64,000 nt of DNA from Strongyloides papillosus (taxonomy: Eukaryota; Nematoda; Chromadorea; Rhabditida; Strongyloididae). The notes beneath the pieces were generated by a model. That model saw nothing but the letters and a program-made list of their open reading frames with translations. It did no database searches and had not been told where the DNA came from. The stretch lies in NCBI GenBank assembly GCA_005656395.1, contig SRSI01000077.1, forward strand, positions 1,674,001-1,738,000, in the 5' to 3' direction. Both the position numbers and the translations under genes were made by a program. Positions 43,401-53,093 of this stretch are shown piece by piece. Position 1 is the stretch's first letter; each line of letters starts with the position of its first letter.

Positions 43401-44421
43401 ACATAACATGACCAAGAGCAGATACTACATCAACTGAGATAACATTGGTATTCGCACCACTATCAATCAGAGCTTTAACCGGGGATGTTCCAACGTGTAC
43501 AGTGACAATTGGAAGTGGTGGCCGTTTGGGAGCTTCACGTTGAACAGAATTAAGATGAATGTTGCCTTTCTTGCTAACCGACGGGAGAATTGTAGAACCA
43601 TTACTGAGAGTAAAAGCATTCGCAACATCAGCTATATACTCAATATCAGCAGTTAAATTATTGACATTATTTTGGGTTCTCGGACGAAGATTGTAATGTT
43701 GATGATTGGATTCAGCAAAAGGTTGAGAATTGCCCGAAGTTCTTACATTAGATGATACAGAAGTTGGAGAAGCAAGTTTACCTTCTCTAATATCTCTTTG
43801 ACGTTTGCGGCATACGTCCTTCTTATGTCCAACCTTATTACAATAATGACATATGATAACTTGATCAACATCCCTTCTGGTGGTTGACTTCGAAGACGAT
43901 AAGAGACCGAGACGTTTAATTTTCTCAATAGCTTCCTCTAATGTACCTTTGTATTCATCAAGAGTGTGTTGAATGGGGGCAGGGGCTATGTCACATAACT
44001 TGTTCAGAAGGTCTCTCCTTCTTTCTTCACCATGACGATCAGGCCAAGCTTGCTTATAAAGTAATTTCATCTCTTTAGCTAAGTTGTCAACATTGTGCGA
44101 AAATTTGAGATTGCGCCATTTAGAATTAGCAGTAGCAACGAGAGAGGATCCATCATATTTCTCCGTTAACATATCACACGTTTCATTAAAAGACATATCA
44201 GTCACACGATCTTCATTCAGTTCATCAATAACATCCTTAACATGACGAGGTAATCTGAGGCGTAAAAGTTGAAGTTGAGAATTTTCAGGCTCTTGCAAGG
44301 CAGCCATATAATCGTTGAACTCACGAATCCATGAAGAGAAAGATTCAGTTGTTTCATCAAACATCGGAATAGCTTGGATAGTAGCAACCACGGTGGCTTT
44401 AGCATTACGCGTGGCAGCCAT
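40432..44421 (-). CDS. gag-pol polyprotein of the gypsy element, 1329 aa
   Basis: Single frame starting at ATG 44421 (MAATRNAKATVV); an upstream in-frame TTG is ignored. Gag-like region 1-190 (helical, FDETTESFSSWIREFNDY) with a CCHC knuckle at about 191-204 (CHYCNKVGHKKDVC). Aspartic protease active site ALIDSGANTNVIS near 320. Reverse transcriptase with FSKIDLVSCYHQ and FYADDGLV (YADD at about 636-639). RNase H with VYTDASQVGYGAAM (about 783), LELHCITLFF and HVADLLSRSH. Integrase with an HHCC finger (about 984-1021, ending CSTCQYRN) and D,D35E-type residues in SADLCGPF, IQTDNATC and SSLIERSF (about 1049, 1111, 1146). No frameshift separates gag and pol, so both are probably made as one polyprotein. 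All catalytic motifs are intact. Confidence 0.93.
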   Translation of the reverse strand: MAATRNAKATVVATIQAIPMFDETTESFSSWIREFNDYMAALQEPENSQLQLLRLRLPRHVKDVIDELNEDRVTDMSFNETCDMLTEKYDGSSLVATANSKWRNLKFSHNVDNLAKEMKLLYKQAWPDRHGEERRRDLLNKLCDIAPAPIQHTLDEYKGTLEEAIEKIKRLGLLSSSKSTTRRDVDQVIICHYCNKVGHKKDVCRKRQRDIREGKLASPTSVSSNVRTSGNSQPFAESNHQHYNLRPRTQNNVNNLTADIEYIADVANAFTLSNGSTILPSVSKKGNIHLNSVQREAPKRPPLPIVTVHVGTSPVKALIDSGANTNVISVDVVSALGHVMSSSSTRIRTTFGAISNTLGKVTMCLTIKDRQINADLDVVAGSQLDKSYKIILGTPTLHILGPVTFDIPQQTISFDDTVLTFEKHDISKILNNFVVEAADHPIDVTSEIIKRFPEYPKMCALNKTDIGLCKIPVPRQSFLSQIPHVFRKSPWSPSLKPLATNLINELKQSGVIRPSSTQFLHNLICVKKPDGNGYRATLDLRKTNANTVPARYPCSNIRNLLDNLHSYKYFSKIDLVSCYHQFKLDERDCHRFGLYTEDEGIFEFTRLPQGFINSASIVAEIMDKITAPYKNIVRFYADDGLVTSSSDDPMQHIDDIATTLKVLYDHGLKISGDKCCFLSRSLKFLGHRVSTNGLEIDSTSIEAISKISVPQNVRQLRSFIGCIGFFQSFVIGYATLLQPLYKLLHKNTPFVFGDEQVKAFNEAKNRLSHAPSLGHFDETLPVHVYTDASQVGYGAAMIQWKKQLGNESPTPIPIMFWSKCRPHSIKTRSSTHLELHCITLFFRSQRIRLIGRPIYLHCDNRPVIKLLSSESHNESTPLLESWIYELSEYNIIPNYCPGPLNHVADLLSRSHPTSEEVSQINVLQAKNLVGEYNIRDIQSKCDTTGLDLETKHGIIGKYIKHNDDSVFVPYLPLNEYKQTAMKVHQCGHFGKNKLTAILKLRWFNENAKDIIKEITSTCSTCQYRNISYAKKPAPSTIAYTLPRLCYSADLCGPFNPALSSNNSYRYIVGLVDCFSRFIMAQPVEASTTREVTEAVTSLVVRHGKPLGIQTDNATCFGDDFTEFCSALGIEHKKGTPYLHESSSLIERSFRTLESCISKLLSDTTIPPNYKFWDKLLDYCTFFINTSPSDSLDTSPFHLFYGTPPNLIIDFKYVHPGNYDSDTCVADLLYKTQLAHSIAFNKLINKRLDSHPHHLPHTQEEFAKGDLILVRDHIPSNKLAPVYKGPFVVTSSDHNRVFYQKKGSKGRPRVASKQTIKKFHEGVTDSTKEE

Positions 44422-44513
44422 GATGACGAAATACAATGACAGTAGTAAACAATAATACGATGACCACAGACAATAAAAAATAACTAGGTTCTTTAATAAA
44501 TCACCAATAAAGA

Positions 44514-44531
44514 TATCACCTCGGGGTTCCA
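44514..44531 (-). other. candidate tRNA primer-binding site of the gypsy element
   Basis: Directly at the inner edge of the 5' LTR the sense strand reads TGGAACCCCGAGGTGATA, starting with the TGG that pairs with tRNA 3' CCA (the T is the last LTR base). I could not assign the tRNA with confidence. Confidence 0.55.
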
Positions 44532-44693
44532 GTAAATTTTAAAATGTGTCTGGCGATCTTTATTGAAATGGTTTATTAGATGACAAGTAAAAATAAGTGA
44601 TACAATAAAAAAGAGAGTATGAGTATTTTTAAAATTAAAGTATTTATATATATGTTAACCCAAACATTTTGTTTTGTTCTAGAATTTTCTACT
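44531..44693 (-). repeat. 5' LTR of the gypsy element
   Basis: Promoter copy of the LTR, identical to the 3' copy. A TATA-like motif on the sense strand lies at about 44640-44653 and AATAAA signals near 44559-44577, so a short U3-R-U5 arrangement fits within 163 bp. Its outer edge lies 21 bp beyond the stop codon of the neighbouring same-strand gene. Confidence 0.95.
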
Positions 44694-44714
44694 GTTTTAA
44701 TTCTACATTATAGT

Positions 44715-45608
44715 TTATTGAGTCTGGGAAGGAGATTTTTTTTCTTTGCCATTACTATTTTCAACCGGTGAATTTTTGTTCGTATTAATTGATCCTTCTT
44801 CTGTTCGAGTACTCTTGTCATCTTTTAGCTCCAATTCATCAGCCTTACTTATTAATTCATCCAAATCGTCATATACTTGATTAGACTTTACGACGTTGTT
44901 GTGCTTGCTCTCCGTTTTCAATAATGGTCTTTTACTCATATCAATTAACCATTTACTGTATGGATCAAGTTCATCTTCCTTGTTTTCACCTGTAGAAATT
45001 TTTGATGAAGTTTTCAAAGGCTGTTTATCTAAACTACCAGAATCAAAGCTTTTATTTAATTTTATTTTAGTTCTTTTTTTGGACTTTTTGGATGAGTTTT
45101 TCATATCGCCTGAACATGTAAATCTTTCTTTTTTAGTACTCAATGCTTTTCTACTCTTTTCATTATTTTTGCATAAGGTTATTGAAGAATATCGTTTAGT
45201 TTTAGAAGCATTCATTCTCCATTGAAAAAATTTAGCACCACTCTTCTGGTTTCGATAGTTTTCGTATGAAAGGCGTTTTGATTCGTTTTCCAATTTCGAG
45301 TATTTATTACATGTTAATAATATTCCATATTTTGCACCAACAAAATAACAATTGACGTCACAATATTCTTTAAACTCTTTTGGATATGCAAATATTAATT
45401 TTGCTAATGGAGGAACACCTGTATTTAAATACACCGGTTTCTTATCTATCGTATAGAGCCAATTCATTCTTAAAGCTCCATTTCTTTTGTATGAAATATT
45501 GTCTTTTATTGGATTATTTTGACATGATTCTTCAATAGCTTCATTAAAATCTGGAGAAAGCACCATTCCATTTCCAAACCAGTATATCAATACATGATGA
45601 TTTGACAT
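44715..45608 (-). CDS. orphan basic protein, 297 aa
   Basis: Intronless frame starting MSNHHVLIYWFGNGMVLSPD. Residues 1 to about 115 look globular, with hydrophobic strands (HVLIYWFGNGMVL, NGALRMNWLYTI, PPLAKLIFAYPKEF, CYFVGAKYGILLTC). The rest is charged and low in hydrophobics, with Lys/Ser-rich stretches (SSKKSKKRTKIKLNKS, about 175-190) that look like nuclear-localisation signals and a Glu/Lys/Ser-rich end (GKEKKSPSQTQ). I recognise no domain with certainty. The stop codon TAA overlaps an AATAAA (CAATAAAC), so the normal 3' UTR would be only about 20 nt, and the retrotransposon is inserted right at that point in the same orientation. Confidence 0.65.
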   Translation of the reverse strand: MSNHHVLIYWFGNGMVLSPDFNEAIEESCQNNPIKDNISYKRNGALRMNWLYTIDKKPVYLNTGVPPLAKLIFAYPKEFKEYCDVNCYFVGAKYGILLTCNKYSKLENESKRLSYENYRNQKSGAKFFQWRMNASKTKRYSSITLCKNNEKSRKALSTKKERFTCSGDMKNSSKKSKKRTKIKLNKSFDSGSLDKQPLKTSSKISTGENKEDELDPYSKWLIDMSKRPLLKTESKHNNVVKSNQVYDDLDELISKADELELKDDKSTRTEEGSINTNKNSPVENSNGKEKKSPSQTQ

Positions 45609-45838
45609 TTTACAAAAAAAAGTACGAGTAATATTTGGTTAGCTTATTCAATTTTTATTTAATCAACTATTTTAAAAATAAATTTAAATTTTATCCAATA
45701 ACAATTGGCAATATTCTAATAATATTACATATTTTTATTAAAATTTTTAAAATACAGTTTTTTCGAAAACAATCCCAGTATTTTATTTTTTATTGCATTA
45801 AACTTTTTTTAAATTAATGAATAATAAAATGATATGAC

Positions 45839-46045
45839 CAGGGCCGGCGCGACAGTATAGGCAAACTAGGCAATTGCCTAGAGCGCAATCATGAGGGGGG
45901 CGTAAAATGGCGGAAAAAATATTCCAAATTCCTGGTTTAAATTATTTTTTACATCAAATACGGCAAATTTAAGGTAATTTTTTTAAACAAAGGGCGCTAA
46001 AAATTATTTTTGCCTAGAGCGCAAGACACCCTCGCGCCGGCCCTG
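45839..46045. mobile_element. hAT-type MITE, 207 bp, with 8-bp target-site duplication
   Basis: Perfect 14-bp terminal inverted repeats CAGGGCCGGCGCGA (45839-45852) and TCGCGCCGGCCCTG (46032-46045) are flanked by the exact 8-bp duplication GATATGAC (45831-45838 and 46046-46053). CAGGG termini with 8-bp duplications are typical of the hAT superfamily. The element has no coding capacity. A 15-bp direct repeat TTGCCTAGAGCGCAA occurs near each end (45874-45888, 46010-46024), probably subterminal transposase sites. A perfect 16-bp palindrome CTAGGCAATTGCCTAG lies at 45866-45881. GC content is far above the flanks. Confidence 0.92.
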
Positions 46046-46053
46046 GATATGAC

Positions 46054-46946
46054 TACTAAAAAAATGATATTTTTATAACAGTTTTCTTTTTAAGTAGGTA
46101 TATTTCATTAAAAAATGTTCATAAGTGAGAATTTTAATATTGAGGGTATATATTTTCATTTTTAGAATATCGAGAAAATTCAGAAAATGTATGTTAATAA
46201 TTTCAACAACACGTTATTATATACATAAATGTTTCCTTTAGTTTTATGAATTATTTATTGGTAAACAACTTAAATTTATAAAAATCTTAAAATTTCAAAA
46301 ACTTTTTAAAAGAAATCCCATTAGTCTGTGCTCATTTTCCTAAGTATTTATGCACAGTTATTAATTTAAATTTAGTAGTGTATTGTATAAAAGTTGTAAA
46401 CAATTTCAAAATTAAAATAATTTTCCCTGATAATTTGTGAACTCTTAGTTATTTTCGATCACCTTAAAGACCAAGTAAAATATTTTTAAAAACTGTTTTT
46501 AGAATTTTCTACACATTTCACCATAAAGCTTTATTTGCTTTATTCTTTGCGACTAACTAATATAATTAAATATTAAAATTCATTATTATATTTAGGATAT
46601 ATAAAAATACAGACATTAGAAATTTATCAAATAATTTAAAAATGTATCTCAGTTGTAAAAAAATATTTTTATTCTTAATAATGATATTATATATTGAACA
46701 TGATTATGTAATAATTTAATTAATTAAGCTATTATATCAATTAAAAAAGTAGACTTTTCTGTAATTTCTATTTCTTAAAGTTACAACATTAATTAGCATT
46801 TGACATTACAATTTGCTAATTTTGTATTACTCAATCAATAATATATCATCAAAAAAGTGACGATGATAGTTACCATATATAATGATTCCAAAACGATGTC
46901 ATTTGTTAAATTTTTAACTATAATTTAATCACTAATTTTGTTCATA
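46054..46946. other. spacer
   Basis: About 900 bp of AT-rich DNA upstream of the small membrane protein. No coding frame or RNA gene recognised. Confidence 0.4.
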
Positions 46947-47515
46947 ATGAGAAGTGGAAATGATATTTTTGACAGTATCGTTGAAAACACATTCTATGTT
47001 CTTTTTAACACTACAATAATTTGTATGGTTATACTATTTCTATTGTGTGGTTTTGGAATCATAACTATAGTAAGCAATTTACTAGCCGAAATAATTACTA
47101 TTGCGGGCCAACGTCTAGCTGCATGGATTATGAAAAAAAAGAGTATTACTTCTGAGGTGGTCACAAAAAATATTAAATTATCACCTTTAAGAGAAAGGAG
47201 AAATATGCAACAAAGTAATACTTTAACATTTAATAGGTTTGTTAAAATAAATAATAAAGACATAGTAAATTTTTTAGAACTCCACCAAATATGGAAACGA
47301 TCCGACTAGACTCATCATCGGATGAAGAATTCTTTTCTTTAGATGGCAACGGATTTGAAAATTTAACGAGTTTGAATGATTCTCTGAATGACAACGATAC
47401 ATTAAATTTTTCACAAAATGTTAATTGTCATTCCACACCTTCAGTTAAATGTACTAAAAATAGTAATGTATTTTCTTCTCCTATTTGTCTAAAGAACCCA
47501 AAAATTTTCGTATAG
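46947..47515 (+). CDS. small single-pass membrane protein of unknown function, 175 aa
   Basis: Exons are 46947-47236 and 47278-47515, with a 41-bp intron (GTTTGT...TTTTTTAG); AG|A makes an Arg codon and the frame continues (NR|TPPNMETIRL). After 13 polar residues (MRSGNDIFDSIVE) there is one long hydrophobic stretch of about 35 residues (YVLFNTTIICMVILFLLCGF then GIITIVSNLLAEII), followed by a basic juxtamembrane part (RLAAWIMKKKS, KLSPLRERRNM). The tail is acidic and Ser/Asn-rich (DSSSDEEFFSLDGNGFENL). The positive-inside rule predicts a cytosolic C-terminus. No family recognised. Without the intron the first frame would end after 120 codons, so splicing is inferred. Confidence 0.6.
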
Positions 47516-49050
47516 ATTCTTTTTTGTTATATTTTCTATGTCAATAAATAAAGATTTTATAATAATTTACATTCGTCTAATGTAATTTGTAAAAAAAATG
47601 AGTAGCTTTATTTTTTTTAAATTTATTTTTGCATGATATTGGAGTAATTTTTATTGACATTTAATTTTTTATTTTTGTAATATGTATCAATGCTTGCACA
47701 GATTGATTCTTACAGTATTGCAAGATTTTATCTGTTTTTTTTAAATACAGTATTTTTTTTAATTTTACTCTAACTTTTTCATTCTATTCTTTAATGACTT
47801 TGTAAATTTTAATATTTATTCCAATTATAAAAATGTTATTTTTCTTTATTCATAAATTAGTTACTTCAATCTAGCATAGTTGTCTTATTTTTAAATTAAA
47901 TGTAAATTTTTTTTATTAGTTAACAATTATTAATTTTGAAAAAGAAATTTTTTGTTAAAATTTAACAAATAAACATTCTATGGCATGATTTTTATTGTAA
48001 ATATATTCAACCTGTTAGTAGAAGAATTGTTCACATGGTAACATATTGCGTAATATTAGATTAGAAAAATAAAAATTGAGGGATAATATTAAAAGTAAAA
48101 ATTCTTATGAAAAATGTTTGTATATCTAATTTTAATAATTGCCTATTAGTATAAATACTAAGAATTCATTGGCGGATTAAAATATTTTATATTAGAAATG
48201 ATACTTAGTATAAAAAGATAGAAATTTTTATTCGTTTATAGATAAAAATATTAAATAATAACTAGTAAATATATATGTTTTAGATATTCAATGGGATAAT
48301 AATTTTATTTATATAAATTGTAAATGCATTAAAATAAAAATGAGTTCTATATATATTATCAAAATCCTTAATTGTTGTAAGTTTTGTTTTAATACTTTAT
48401 TTTCTAAGTATTATAATTACTAATCTTTAATTTAGGATTTATTTTGTATTTTTTTCACCGATTCATAGATCATTTTTTTAATGTTTTATTAACTGTTTTA
48501 TTATATTTTTTCAGTGAAATAAATTTATAATAATGTGAAAATTTAAACATATTTAAAGTAAATTTTCGTAATTGACCTTTTAAATATATATTTGTAATAT
48601 CTTATATTTTTTACATTCACCTTGTTTTTAAGAGAAATAAATGAAATGAGTTTACAATTTTTTTCTTTTTTTAAATTTACCATGTAATTTATTTCAGTCA
48701 CACACATATTCTCTTTTGAAAAACTTCATATCAAATAAATATTTTTTAATATTAATTACTTTTAAGTACAAGAAAACTCTATTTCATTGTATTTTAGATA
48801 GCAAAACAGACACATATTTAATATATTTTTTTACTTCGCTTTAATACTATATAAATTGTATTAATAATTTTGAACAGAGATACAGTAGAAGTTTTTTATA
48901 ATTATTATATTCTGTTTATATGAATGCTTAAATCTCATTTAATTAGATACTTAATGTTCCTTTAATAGACATTTTTATATTATTTTATGATAAATTTTTA
49001 TTCACTTAATTGTAAAAAATTTAATATATTTATAGCATTCTACCGTTTTG
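47516..49050. other. gene-free spacer
   Basis: About 1.5 kb, strikingly T-rich on the plus strand and otherwise featureless. It includes the 3' flank of the small membrane protein (AATAAA near 47544) and the promoter of the doublecortin gene; a TATAG lies about 18 nt before the next ATG. Confidence 0.4.
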
Positions 49051-52000
49051 ATGGAAGATAATAGATATGACTTTAAAAATATGTTAAAAAAAGATAATGA
49101 TGATAAAAATTTATTACCCAATATATCTGTTAGTAATAAATACAGTTCGGATAATGAAATGATTCCTAACACACGACAATTCAACCACAATGTACCATAT
49201 ACAGCTAAGACAGTTGTTTTTTATAAAGAAGGAGATAATTACTTCTCTGTAAGTTTTCAATGTTATCATTATTAAATTTTTTAAGGGTATTCGAGTACCA
49301 ATATCAAAATATCGTTATCGGAATATGGATTCATTACTAGACGAATTAAATTCAAACATTCCTTTACCTTTTGGTGTACGTCGTCTAACTACTCCTCATG
49401 GAAAAAACACAATAACAAGTCTAGATGAATTAGAACATGGTGGTAAATATGTTGCTGGATCATCAACTAAAAGATGTCGTGGTGTAGATTTAGATGCTGT
49501 AGTGAAATTCCGTCGTCTCCAAGAAGATACGTTAAAGGCGAAATTAGACAATAAATTTTCATTAGGAAATACAATACCTTTATCACAAGCATATGATGCT
49601 TACAAAAAAAAAATTGAAAAAGGTAGGAATGGTGTTGTAAGTCTACCACTGACAGCTAAGCAATTATTTTTTGTTCGAAATGGTAAACCTTCAAAAATTT
49701 ATAGAGCGTTGTTGAATCCATTACGTCCTCTCAACTTTGAATTACTACTTGAAGAGGTTAGTAAAGGTCTTCAAGTAGCAATTTTTAAAGTATATAGTTA
49801 CCAAGGTAAAAGATTAACATCAATAGAAGATTTATTGGAATTAAATGAAGCGAGAGTACTAGCAGTTCCGAGAAATGAAAAGCCTATATTTCGTGGTAAA
49901 ATTTACGATAAAATAAGCACCTATGATAATCAATTACCCAAAATAAATAATGAAAAGAAAGAAAACACATTAAATAAAAATAAAAAAGATAATGATAAAA
50001 CATCAGATTCTTCATCTTATAGAGGTAATTTATGATTTATGATCTTATTTTTAACTTTATATATTTTTTAGTTCATTCAAGTAGTAGTGCAAATGGCTTT
50101 ACTAATCTAGCTTCAAAAAAACTAACAAAACAACAAATATTTCCTCAGATATTTGAAAATCGTAAACAAAGTATTACTATCTCCCAAAGAAAAGGGACAC
50201 CACATCCAAAAGATGATAAAGATGGTAAAAATGAGGATAGTGATAGTGGGAGACCTCATAGTACAAGTGAAAATGAAGGAAGCCTTAATGGTACATATGG
50301 AAGAAAACATTCAATGGATTATCCTTTTTCTAATGTTAAAGAAGAAACTTTCGAAGAAGAAGACGATGAATACCAGGAAGAGGAAGATGAAGAAGAATAT
50401 AGTGAAAAAGAAGAAAAAGATATTAATGAATCAAAGATTGAATCCGACAACGAAAGCCACATATCAGATGATAGAGATAAAGGTAGATTTAAGACTTTAA
50501 TATTATGTATAATCTTTTTTATATATATTTTTAGAGGTAGATTCAAACATAGTAACAGATGATGAAGATAAATTTGACTTAGTTGGTAATATTGCTGAAT
50601 CTCTTCATCATGAACCAGAAAGTAATGAAATGATCAAAGTTGAAGATAGTGATGAAAGGAATAATGCAGCAACTGTCATACAAAAACACGTTCGTGGATA
50701 TTTAGTAAGGAAAGAATTAAAAAATGTATCTTTTGTAGAAAATAGTGAAGTAATTAATGAAGAAAATAATAATGCAAATAATAATAGTAATAATGAAACC
50801 AAGAACAATAATGCCGCAATTGTTATACAAAACAATTGGCGTGAATATTTAAAAAAAAAGAAATTACAAAACGCAGTAGGAAACTTTAAATTTAAAGATC
50901 AAACAAGTAGTACTGAGTCATTAGAATCAAATAATGAAGAAGTGACAATTCACGACGATGGAACTGTTGGTGAAACAATAAAAAATACCTCACAATCGTA
51001 TAATTATATGGTAACCGTTTTTATTGGAAATAGATGGGCAGCAGATACAGAGGCCGATATATGTATTATTATTTATGGTAGATTGAAGAATAGTGGTCAA
51101 CAATATTTGAAGCAAGAATCAAATTCTTACAAATTTAAACAAAATACAATGGAAAATTTTCTACTAATTTTAAATGAATATTTGGGAGATATCGAAAAAA
51201 TTGAAATAAGTCATGATTCAGAAGGATATGGTAGTGGTGTATTTATCGATAGAATTATTATTTCTGAAACTACTTGTGAAAGACCAAGACAATACTTATT
51301 CTTAATAAATAAATGGTTTGATAGTGGACAAGTTGATGGAAAAACTTCAAGAATAATTAAGCCAGCTACACTATTTTATTTAGATAATCTTATGGAGTCT
51401 AAAATTGTAAAAAGTTTTAATCGTTGGGAATTAGTAGTTTATGGAGGTACAGATAAAGGAGAAGGTGGAACCACATCTAATCTTGAGGTAACGGGATACG
51501 GAACTTCAGGGAAAAATTCCTGTAAAAATCTTTATGATTCAAGACTTGATAATCCTCCTAATAAAGCATTACTTCAAGTAGATTTAGGTGATATAGGACA
51601 ATTATTAAAAATTAGAATTGATATCGATGGTACGGGTATTAAACCAGATTTTTATATACGAAAAATTGAAATGAAAGATTTGGATACGGGTGAAGAATTA
51701 GTATTATTTTGTAACAAATGGTTAAAATTTAGATCACTAGAACACAATGAACAGTCGTTTAGAGAATTTCCTATATATAGACCTGGTTTTGAACCACTCC
51801 AAATTTATAGATATGAAGGTAAAATTATTTTAAATGAAGAAACAAAATTTTTAAATGAAAGTACAGTAGAAATACAATTATTTGGCACACTAGGTGAAAC
51901 AGGAAGAATATTGACTTGTTTTGAAAATTTTAATGATAATAAAAAAAATAAATATGATTGTACATTCAAAATGGATGCTGTTTGTGTTGGAAATATTGAA

Positions 52001-53093
52001 GGTGTTAGAATATATTTTCACCCTAGTAATATATATCTATTGATATGTTAGAAGGAATTAATATTTTACAAAATATTTTTGATTGCCATGGTTGTCAAAC
52101 TAATGTTTTACCAAATTGGATGATTGATAAAATTTATATAAGAGAATCATTACATAATCCATTTAGATATGTTATAAAAAAAGGTAGAATCTTTATATTA
52201 CCTTTAAGTAATGAAGACGAAGATGTAATATATTGTAAAGAGATGCTTGTATCTAATATGGAAGGTCTTGCTACAAAGACATCAAAAAATAAGAAAAAAA
52301 ATAATAAGTTATCTAAATGGTTGTTGACAATGACTATTGATAATACATCAAATTTACTTCCGAAAATTATAATTTGTGGAGAAAAGAAATGTGTAATATT
52401 GAATCCAGTTAATTTAACTCCAATTGACAATAAAGTAAGCTTTAATTCAGGTGAATGTGATTTGGGACTATTGACTAAGATAAGAATTGAAATTGATACC
52501 ACTACCAAAATGGAAAGATTCATTTCACACGAAGAGGTAAAAGAAAATAAAAGCCATTTATATATTGAGAGAATTAGAATGACAGATATAATAAATGGTG
52601 ATGAATTAAGGTTTAACGATATTAATGAAACACTTTACCTAGATTCAATTAAAGAATTTGCCGCTATTTGGCCAGATATACCACCGATGGCAACAACAAT
52701 TTACAAAGTTACAATTACTACGAATAATATACTTGGTCATTTAAAAATATATTTAGACGTTCATGGTACCTTTGGTAATTCTGGATACCGTCTGATGAAA
52801 GATGATTCTGATGAATGGTTTGGTAATGAAGTAAAACAAACCTTCCAATTTGAATCTATTTCTTTAGGGCCATTAGTTCGTCTAAATATTAAAGTCGAAA
52901 GTCTTGATGATAAATATGAGTGGAATTCAAAAGAAATTGAGATTTTAGACACTACCACAGATAGTATTTTTCATTTTCATGTTAATAGGTACGTTTTTTA
53001 CTTTTTTTGATTAAATATAATTATTTTTCTAGTATTTTTAATAGCAAAAATCCTAATAATATTGAAATTAAATTATCAGCGGACATCTATTAA
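49051..53093 (+). CDS. doublecortin-IQ-PLAT protein (RP1-like), 6 exons, 1270 aa
   Basis: Exons: 49051-49248, 49286-50024, 50072-50482, 50535-52001, 52052-52988, 53033-53093; all joins keep frame. DCX domain 1 at about 50-126 (VVFYKEGDNYFSGIRVPIS, LPFGVRRLTTPHG, SLDELEHGGKYV) and DCX domain 2 at about 188-273 (FFVRNGKPSKIYRALLNPL). An acidic low-complexity segment follows (YQEEEDEEEYSEKEEK). Two IQ motifs, AATVIQKHVRGYLVRK and AAIVIQNNWREYLKKK (about 492-560), should bind calmodulin. The rest carries about five PLAT-like repeats: about 605, 745, 905, 1030 and 1155 onward. Typical PLAT motifs are DADI-like TEADICIIIYG, VFIDRIIIS and WMIDKIYI. Domain content suggests a ciliary or microtubule-membrane protein related to the RP1 group. 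The 52002-52051 intron has a weak GTGTTA donor; it is the least certain junction. Confidence 0.75.

Larger units (their letters stand above)
40274..44693 (-). mobile_element. intact Ty3/gypsy LTR retrotransposon, 4420 bp
   Basis: Two identical direct repeats of 163 bp (40274-40436 and 44531-44693) flank a single uninterrupted gag-pol frame on the minus strand. A 4-bp direct duplication GTTT (40270-40273 and 44694-44697) borders it. Immediately inside the 5' LTR a primer-binding-site candidate begins TGG (minus strand, 44531 down to about 44514), and a polypurine tract AAAGGAGG abuts the 3' LTR. Domain order protease, reverse transcriptase, RNase H, integrase places it in Ty3/gypsy rather than copia. 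No envelope frame exists. Identical LTRs and an open frame imply a very recent insertion that could still be active. Confidence 0.93.

Noticed and set aside
42851..43411. Plus-strand open frames inside the retrotransposon
   Set aside because: They are antisense shadows of the gag-pol frame with no domain.
40274..44693. BEL/Pao or copia classification, or a retrovirus with envelope
   Set aside because: The RT-RNase H-integrase order excludes copia. The protease and reverse transcriptase motifs (DSG, YADD) fit gypsy, and no frame exists between integrase and the 3' LTR.
52024..52051. 26-bp intron alternative in the doublecortin-PLAT gene
   Set aside because: It would be shorter than every other intron in the window (minimum 36 bp); the 50-bp option was preferred although its donor is weak.
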